Both the position numbers and the translations under genes were made by a program. The notes below the pieces were generated by a model. It saw only the letters and a program-made list of their open reading frames with translations, was not told the origin of the DNA and made no database searches. Below, in pieces: positions 56,801-64,000 of a DNA stretch of 64,000 bases. How positions within the stretch are numbered: the first letter of the stretch is position 1; each line of letters begins with the position of its first letter. This DNA is from Paramarasmius palmivorus (Eukaryota; Basidiomycota; Agaricomycetes; Agaricales; Marasmiaceae). Location: NCBI GenBank assembly GCA_037176845.1, contig JAYKXP010000062.1, positions 186,001-250,000 of the forward strand. Direction: 5' to 3'.

Positions 56801-58900
56801 TTAGTTTTTCTCTGTGCTGTTGCTACGTTCTCGTCTCTCCTCAATAACACCTTTCTTTTCATCCACCTCGCTGTTCCTACCAGAACTTTCCTCATCTCTC
56901 CTCGCACCAGCATCTTCTTCCATAACGGCATCATCGCTACCACCGCCTTCCTCGAATGCCGCTTTGTGTTTCTCGAATTGCGATCCGTGGTTCTCGGGAC
57001 CGAGGATGGTAACAATGAGAATGTAGGCAGCGACAACACCAATAAGAATACCCTGCACGGTAGCATAGTCGGGAACATCCTTCAATTGCCCAGTCTTCGG
57101 GTCGGTGATTGTTGTTCGGATATCTTCGCCTCCCCTAGCTTCGATTTGGGCGCTGGCACTACTAATCATATTTCCGAGTTGATAGGCCACACCAGGGAAA
57201 GTAGCACGGAAAGCAGGTGGGCTCATCTCAGCAAGTTGGATAGGAATAACGCCCCATGCGCCCTGAACACCAAATTGGATGCAAAAGGCACCTGCTGCCA
57301 AACCAGAGAAAGTGTTGGGAAGGATCCAGAGTGGGATGAAGCACGCGACGAGAAGGACGAAGATGCTATTGGACCGTGGATCAGGAACAAGGTACAAAGT
57401 TCGGAATAAAGTGGAGACGTACATGATTGTGAGACGACGCCCGATGTATTGGGATGCCCAGCCTGCAATAGCACCTCCTGCGATAGCACCCTAGTGGAGT
57501 TAAGCATCAGTTGAATATCATTGGTGGAACGCGGAATGTGGGGATAAAGCCGAGCCTATCACCCCGCTTTTCCCTGGTAGACATGTAGGAAAGGCGAGGA
57601 GATGAATCGGAGAGGTCAGCGTTTCGGGCACCCACAGTGACACCCGATCTCATCCATCCACTCATAGGCCGTCAGCCAGAATGTAGCCGGTTAAAGCGTG
57701 AGATATGCCCAAAACAAGCGCTTTGCTCCCGTCGGCATGTCAATCGAACATTGTAACCGCAAAATTGAAACCGGAGAGGTGTTGTGATCAACAAACAACT
57801 ACTTACACAGTTCCCGATGATAGTAGCGACAGTGGAGTGGTAGTCATCGAAACCTTTGGTGTCTTTGAGGTAGGTTGGGTAGAGATCCTGGTAAAGTATA
57901 CATGAGCCGTGCGCCAATTGGAGTATTGTATGCACGAACCTGAGAACCATGACTAAGGAAGTTGAAGCCAGTCATGAGTAGCACAGCATAGATACACAAC
58001 GCCCAGTGGGTCTTGAGCATCTTTCCGGTCTCCTTCATGAAGATTCGGGTCTTGTTCGCAGTTGTCCGGCCTTCTGCAAGCTCCCTTGCCCTGGATTCGG
58101 CCCGAGCCTTCAAAAAGACTTCCGACTCTGGTACGAGCGCTCTGATTACTCCAGCGAAGAAGCTTATGCCAGCGGCACAATAGAAGAGACTCCTCCATCC
58201 GTCGCCGTTTAAACTATCCTGAACGCTAGGCACGAGCCTAAGGTTGATGCAAGCAGCAAACAGGTACCCGACGGCGTAACCTTGTTGGAGAACACCGGAA
58301 GCAAGACCACGAGCCTCTACAGGTAGGTTCTCTAGCGCGGTTGATGCAGCGAGACCCCAAATACCACCCATTCCGATACCAAAGAGGGATCTAACGGCAA
58401 GGAATTGTTGGAAGGTCTGCACGAAACCTGCACCGAGCTCGAGAATGGCAATCAGGAAGAGGTTGAACACTAATGGCCATTTTCGTCCATAACGGTCGGA
58501 GATGATGCCGAAGATGACAGCTCCCGCTGAACGTAGCAATAAGGTGAGGGTGATAGCAGTCGTCTATCAATGAAAGAGAAGGTCAGTTCCGGACATGATT
58601 ACGAGAAGCATCCGACGCACGATGTCGGTATTGTCCTTGTTGAACGTCTTTGACAGACCACTAACACTCAGCGACACTGAAAAGAAATCGATCGCATCGC
58701 AAGTCCAAGCAAGCCATCTATAAGAAGGAAAGAGCAAAGGTCAGCAGATCATTAATTGGTAGATGAAAATCAGGGACATGCCCAGAGAAAAATTGAGCCC
58801 AAGACAACCACGACAGGCCAAGCAATACCGCCATCAATGGCCGAGCATTTTGTCGCGCTTCTCGTTTTGGGACGAGATTCCTGATGAAATAAGGCGCCAT
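56801..58900 (-). CDS. JEN1-type monocarboxylate:H+ symporter (MFS)
   Basis: Exons 58900-58782, 58717-58621, 58563-57940, 57887-57807 and 57490-56801 give 536 aa. The sequence has the MFS loop 2-3 motif GIISDRYGRKW and the GIGMGGIWGLAA segment. It also has the JEN family signature N-x-x-S-H-x-S-Q-D-x-x-x-T as NFLSHGSQDLYPT, split across exons 3 and 4. JEN transporters carry lactate, pyruvate, acetate or dicarboxylates with protons across the plasma membrane. The cytosolic C-terminus is acidic (EEGGGSDDAVMEEDAG). The first intron has a GC donor (GCATGT), and the intron at 57491-57806 is about 316 nt, five times the usual size here. Length and motifs are normal, so it is probably functional. 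Confidence 0.87.
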
Positions 58901-61308
58901 GTCGTCTCTGTCGTTGTGAGATCCTCTACTTTGTCGTCGCGGACAAGGTCGATTCGGACGGTGAGGAGGTCAAGGTCAGGGAAAAGACAAGTGTCATGAC
59001 GAAGGGCCAGCAGATTTTATATGGGCCGTCGTATGAGGAGAAAACGTGGGAGTTTCTGGTACAAATTTGACCTTGCCGTATCCTGAGAAAAAAAATATTC
59101 ACCCTCAGATTCCGATCGTCCCTTGACTGATGCGATATGGAGAAGTGATTCAATTTGAAGTGCGAATCTGCCGTTTGTACTCGGTTCTCTTCTTTGATTT
59201 CATGGATTCCTACAACATTCATCCTGCATTGTAGAGGGTTTGATCAAGGAGGCGAGATGAGCTGGATACGCTCAAAACAAGATTTGAGTTGGGTCGAGCT
59301 TTCGTTTCATTTTGACGTTTCGAGTCAATGGACGGCAAAGATGTTTTTACCGATAGCATGGATCCCCATCGATGTCGAAGCTCGCTCCAAGTCCGTGTCC
59401 ACGGAGCAACATTTCGCATCCAGCAAACGCATTAGTATCCTATCATGTCTTCATTTCATTGGCCACCTACATATGTAAGGTGCTCTGTCAAGTTACTTGA
59501 GAAACGATAAGATATTCACATATACTACTCAGCCTCCAGGAATAACTTGAACGCATTACGGCCAGATAAATTCCATCTGAAGGCTCAAGGTGAACGCGAA
59601 ATTTTCGATCCGTGTGAAGCGTGCCGACTTGTGGACGGAGGACGGTTGATAGCCGAACGCAGAGCTCTCAGCCAGTGCCGACCTTGTTCTTTACACCAGT
59701 TCACACCGCGCTTGACGTCCTGGACCATGCTACTTATCGGAACTTCAAAACGTCTCCTTGCCGGTCGCGTTGGCGTCGAGGTTGTGGACGCAATCGGTAC
59801 ATAACCCCACCGTGTTCCGAAGTCCATACCAGCCCGGATTCGGTTTCCGTAGTTAATGTTTGATGATCGTGGAGTTGACTGTTGACGATTCAGTTTCCCC
59901 GTGGGCACGGGGTGTCAAGATCATTCCACGACGGGAAAGGCGGGAAGGAATGAATTGCAAGGTGTAACAAGTGACTTCAGCTGGACGTAAAGGGTTTCTT
60001 TGGCTAGACCGTGCTGAAGGACCTATATAGAGTGGCATAGGAGTGGCCTAGGGATGGTAATGTGTATGGGTGAATGCGATAAGGCTCATCGGGAAGAACG
60101 ATTGGGGGTGGCCATGCACAAGCTACCCCATATGCAACACAAATTCACCGCGGGCTACATCGGGTGTATGGCTGTTGAGGCCTTTCAGTACGAGCCAGTA
60201 AGATTGTGAAAGTCAAGTACAAAGCGATCAGTTACCTCTTCGACCTCATCCTACCAGCAGAAATCGACCGACAACGACGCTACGACATAGTAGTCGCTGT
60301 TCATGGACGGTGTTGTAGGGTGTTCGTTGGTGATGTGGAGTCAAAACCTGCGCAGCTCAGGGCGACCCGGAAGAACAGAACTCCATACTTCCGTAGTTCC
60401 TGATTTGTCCGTTGAAGCGCTATTTTTAGCGTCCATATGTTGGAACTTCGAATTGGGGTCTATTGGGGTTCGGAACCTGCAGTTTTCTGATTCGTCTTCG
60501 AAACAGGCGGGGTGCACCTGAGTCGCTAATCGTCGTTTGATAAACGGTAACAACGCCGTCACCGTGCAATTCGTTGCCTGAACACCAATAAGCAGGTTGG
60601 CAAGCACTGGCAGATCAGCACGGACTTTAGGGCAGCTATTTTGAATCCCCAGCCAACCAGATGCGTCCATGCTGTCGTTCGGGTGCCTGCTCGACCTTGA
60701 GAACAGGATTGGAGAACGGAATGCCGTTTCGAGCTCAACAGCTTTCGGAGAGCAGCTTGAAGCAGAAGCTTTCGTGACTCGTGAGTCGGTAACAGTCGCC
60801 TTATCAGCACTCCGAGCCAGGAATTCGCACGCACGAGGCGATTTGGAAGAGTACTAATGGCGCTTTGAAGACGATTTTTTCTTTGCTACGACCAGGGGTA
60901 GATGTGCATGAGAAGCCTCGGTGGTTAAGACGTACAAATGTGATACTCACAAAAGTTTCCGGTTTCTGGATACGGTTTGGATTGAGACTGATCCATATGG
61001 TGCTTTCGAACAGAAATATTCAGAAATGAGACCATCTCGAAGCAATGCACGAAACGGTTCATACCAACAAGTTAGTTGAGCTTGACGAGTGTATCGGCGC
61101 TAGTGGTACAGGCGTGGGAATTAACTCGTGCTGCTTTTTATGCGCGTGATTAGCTTCAACGAGCTCCGTCCCTCTCTTTCCTCTTTACTTCCATCTTCTT
61201 GCTTAGGCGGGCATTGCTCGCGCCCACATCGGTACTTTAGCTATTATTTCTTGACCCCAGCGACCCCTTCACTTCCCCAAATCAATCATCTTCTTGAATA
61301 TCTCGACA
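58901..61308. other. Long intergenic stretch, no supported gene
   Basis: About 2.4 kb on both strands without domain-bearing frames or consistent splice chains. Short frames such as the one beginning near 60206 (YKAISYLFDLILPAEID) are protein-like but isolated. Promoters and 5' untranslated exons of the flanking genes probably lie here. Confidence 0.4.
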
Positions 61309-63061
61309 ATGACCTCTCAAAGAAGGGTATTCCAACCTCATGTCGACACCAGCCCGGCCAACATCAACGCAGTGAAGATTGTGAATGTTCCGAACCATGG
61401 CGAGTTCTTTATTTCATTCTATGGAATCGATTAGCTGATAGATATATCTAATAGTGAATCGCCGCGAAGTCGTCGCGCTCTTCAACACGCTCATTGGTAT
61501 ATTTCTATGCCCCCCAGGCACAAGCAAAGTTCTGAACGGGTTTCTGGTATAGGCGATGTTCGTAGCACGTCGGAATTCCGAGATGCGATAGGCACACATA
61601 TGGAGATCACCTTTTCGACGCGAGACGCGGCCAAGTATGTATGCATGCTTTTTGTACTGTGTCACAGCTCATTTCATCATTAGAAAGGCGTTGTGCATGT
61701 CTGGATATACTATCGGCGGATGCTCGCTGTGAGTAGCGTTCTCGTTTGAATAGTGCATATATACTCCTTGACTTGCGCACATGTTGACTGTTTTCCTCAG
61801 AGTTGTGACACCAGTCGAAAACATCGAAGAATGTACACCAAAACGCCCTGACGATCGTCGGAACCTCTACGTCCTTGGTATTCCCTTTGACCTAACAAAG
61901 TATGTCATACCGGTTCTCTCCAGACACGCTCTGATTCTCCCACCGTAGAGGAGAGTTTGCTTCGATATTCTCTCGCTATGGAGCAGTCGCCCACTGTGTC
62001 GTTCTCGCTACTGTAGACAACGCATCTCGGCGCAGAGGCTTTGTAGTCATGTCCACGCATGAGGAAGCGAAGCGTGCCATGATCGCGTTGACCCGAACCC
62101 AGATCAAGTATGTAATATCCTTATCTTTCGTGGCGACACTTTTCTGATATACTCTGCGCAGAGGACACACCATTGACGTATCTTGGTCGATTGTTCAACG
62201 TTCGCAAGGCTTTCTCGATGGCGGAGATAGGACCAATCTCTTTGAATCCCATAACAGTTCTTCAGAAGACTCCCCCAGCGAAAGTGCAAGTACGACACCT
62301 ACCAATTGCTCTGATCTCAACGGTATCAGTCAATCAGGAACGTCCTTCACCCTCGCCTTCGAGCCCTCGACTACTCTGTTGGTCACGAATCTTCCATTCA
62401 TTCTCTTCTCTCAGACTTCGGATCTCAAACCGTTGCTCTACCCCTTTGGAGACATCAAGAAACTCGAAATGATTTCATTGCCCTCACCACAAGAAACAAC
62501 CTCTGCCTTGGTGGACTACGCAGACACCGCAAGTGCCAAGGAAGCCAAAGAATCTCTCCAAGGACAATGCTATGCGAACTACAGGATCAATGCTGAATAC
62601 GCGCGTCTCGCTGCTTCTATGCCCAGTCCCCATCCATCTGCTCCAGAATCCAGTATCCACGACTACGATACAAAGTTTCCTCTTTACGACGATTGTGGTT
62701 ACGACGCCAAAACGACTTCTGTTTTCTCCGCACCTCTACGTCCTCATACAGCCTTCGCAGGACAGGCTCCACCGGTCAAGCGGCCACTTCAAGACGTTAG
62801 CAACTCGAACTACTATCTTCATTCTCAGCCTTCTCATCACGCGATACACAACGTTTTCCCGCCCAAACCTACCTTCTCCCGATCAAGTTCCGTAAACTCC
62901 AAGTAAGTGGTATTACTATCGTGGCGAATATGGTTCTGACATGCGTTCACAGGTGGAGTAACGACTCGTCTCAGTCTTCCCGCAACCAGAATCGCTTCTC
63001 TTCCTATCCCAGTCATCTGCATCCTGCACACACGCAAAGGAACCGTTCTATTTACGACTGA
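61309..63061 (+). CDS. RNA-binding protein with three RRM domains
   Basis: Eight exons (61309-61399, 61455-61496, 61553-61634, 61684-61728, 61801-61899, 61949-62107, 62162-62902, 62953-63061) give 455 aa. RRM1 begins AVKIVNVPNHVNRREVVALF. RRM2 begins RRNLYVLGIPFDLTK with RNP1 RRGFVVMS. RRM3 begins TTLLVTNLPFILFSQTSDLK and ends with YRINAEYAR. Ser/Thr-rich linkers separate RRM2 and RRM3. The C-terminus is a low-complexity Ser/Asn/His tail (FSRSSSVNSK, RNQNRFSSYPSH). Such proteins bind RNA and act in processing or translational control. The first intron has a GC donor (GCGAGT). RRM1 has lost typical RNP aromatic residues and may serve contacts rather than RNA binding. Confidence 0.82.
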
Positions 63062-64000
63062 CACTGCGGAATAACTCTCCTCCGCTATCTCTTCGTCACG
63101 TCATTCATGCATTGTCCCCACGTTTGCACTCCTCGCTTGGTTCTCTCTTTCGTAGATCGCTTCCCGTTTCTTTTTTCGTTGCATTCGACGTCTTCTGTCT
63201 CTGCCTCCTGCAAGCACCACTGCATTCTCATCCTCTCCGCATCAACGCTCTTCATACCACGGATTCTTGAATACAACTCGAGTAAGTCATACGTCTGCTA
63301 CTGCGAGATAGCATCGAATCGCTAATGCTCTCTCGCAGAAGTACTAAAATACATCAAATAATACTCGCTTCGCACACTATAATGTCTACAGTTTCCATCA
63401 GGGTAGTCCGCTACAACATTGTACATTACAGTCAATCGTTCAGCATTCATGTACATTACAGTCTCCAACATGTTAGAGTTTGTGCATTTTCACGTATCGT
63501 TCGCGTCAACATTATTAGGTTGAAAGCCTTCAGTTCGGATCAGGAGTTGAAATTGCGATTGGGAGCTAGTGGGCGGTTTACCCGAGGCACCATTCTCCGT
63601 CCACAACGTCCACAACCATGGCCATCATCATACGGCCAAATTACGATCTCCACTCAACTTACTACTCAGCTTATGTATAACCGTTTCCGAACCATTTCGT
63701 TCACACTGGCACTGCAATACATAGCCATGTCGCGAGCGAGTTTTTCCATTGAATAGTGTCAACAGCCCATAAAAGGACCGCTACGGTAAGCTCTATCCTT
63801 ATTTGCCAAATTTTTCGTTTCATTGATAATATACGAAGCAGCCGTGGCATTTTACCTGTCCGAGTCGGAAATCATGAGACTCAATTTCGGGCTATCGGCC
63901 AATGGATTGGCGACCAAGGAAATCTGCGGTTTTGGGGGTAAACGCAAGGGTGAGTTGCCTTGCACGTTGTGTAGTCCGTCCTTCTTGCTCATTTTTCTCT
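63062..64000. other. Downstream intergenic DNA
   Basis: No supported gene. It contains a duplicated TTCATGTACATTACAGT / TTGTACATTACAGT pair near 63417-63461. Confidence 0.4.

Noticed and set aside
56966..57409. Plus-strand 147-aa frame over the transporter gene
   Set aside because: Antisense to the well-supported transporter exon with its TM segments and family motif.
63325..63756. 143-aa plus-strand frame near the right end
   Set aside because: Composition and lack of any domain or splice partners suggest chance; it includes duplicated non-coding words.

Overview
The window is nuclear DNA from a filamentous basidiomycete, almost certainly an Agaricomycete (mushroom-forming fungus). Genes are dense in short GT-AG introns of about 50-60 nt. 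They include families typical of that class: DyP-type peroxidases, NACHT-domain NLR-like proteins, a Crypton-type tyrosine recombinase, KOW/SPT5-like proteins and MYND proteins. I cannot name the species. Exon models were built by hand from splice sites; most close exactly in frame.

Layout. 1-1.23 kb: 5' part of a gene on the minus strand, paralogous to a complete gene at 40.3-42.5 kb. 2.3-5.5 kb: an intron-containing tRNA-Gln, a foldback repeat and degenerate DNA. 5.5-16.4 kb: four genes with a mobile-element flavour (Crypton recombinase with GCR1_C-like tail, 1018-aa KOW/SPT5-like protein, catalytically degenerate XPG/GEN1-like protein, 430-aa unknown) and a 252-bp palindrome. 17.3-21 kb: a truncated MYND protein and two small His/Tyr-rich proteins. 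22.3-26.5 kb: a dead and a live copy of a seven-TM protein. 27.4-30.7 kb: an NLR interrupted by a 0.5-kb insertion. 30.9-32 kb: a glutathione S-transferase. 33-42.5 kb: a tandem duplication of a DyP peroxidase plus the start of a pseudokinase-like gene; only the second unit carries that gene whole. 43-50.7 kb: two paralogous NLRs. 52.3-63 kb: a secreted KKP-repeat protein, a membrane protein, a truncated Gal80-like oxidoreductase, a JEN1-type carboxylate transporter and a three-RRM RNA-binding protein.

The left 50 kb looks like an accessory, fast-evolving region (recombinase, foldback elements, tandem duplications, relics beside live paralogs, three NLRs). The right 12 kb looks more like ordinary housekeeping sequence. 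Functional links between genes are weak: DyP, GST and the transporter fit an oxidative or saprotrophic lifestyle, and the NLRs fit non-self recognition. Points worth a second look are consecutive 4-nt microexons in both DyP genes, a glycine/asparagine-rich N-terminal motif shared by NLRs and the pseudokinase-like family, the compound Crypton neighbourhood, and the insertion that splits an NLR between its Walker B motif and the rest of the NACHT domain.
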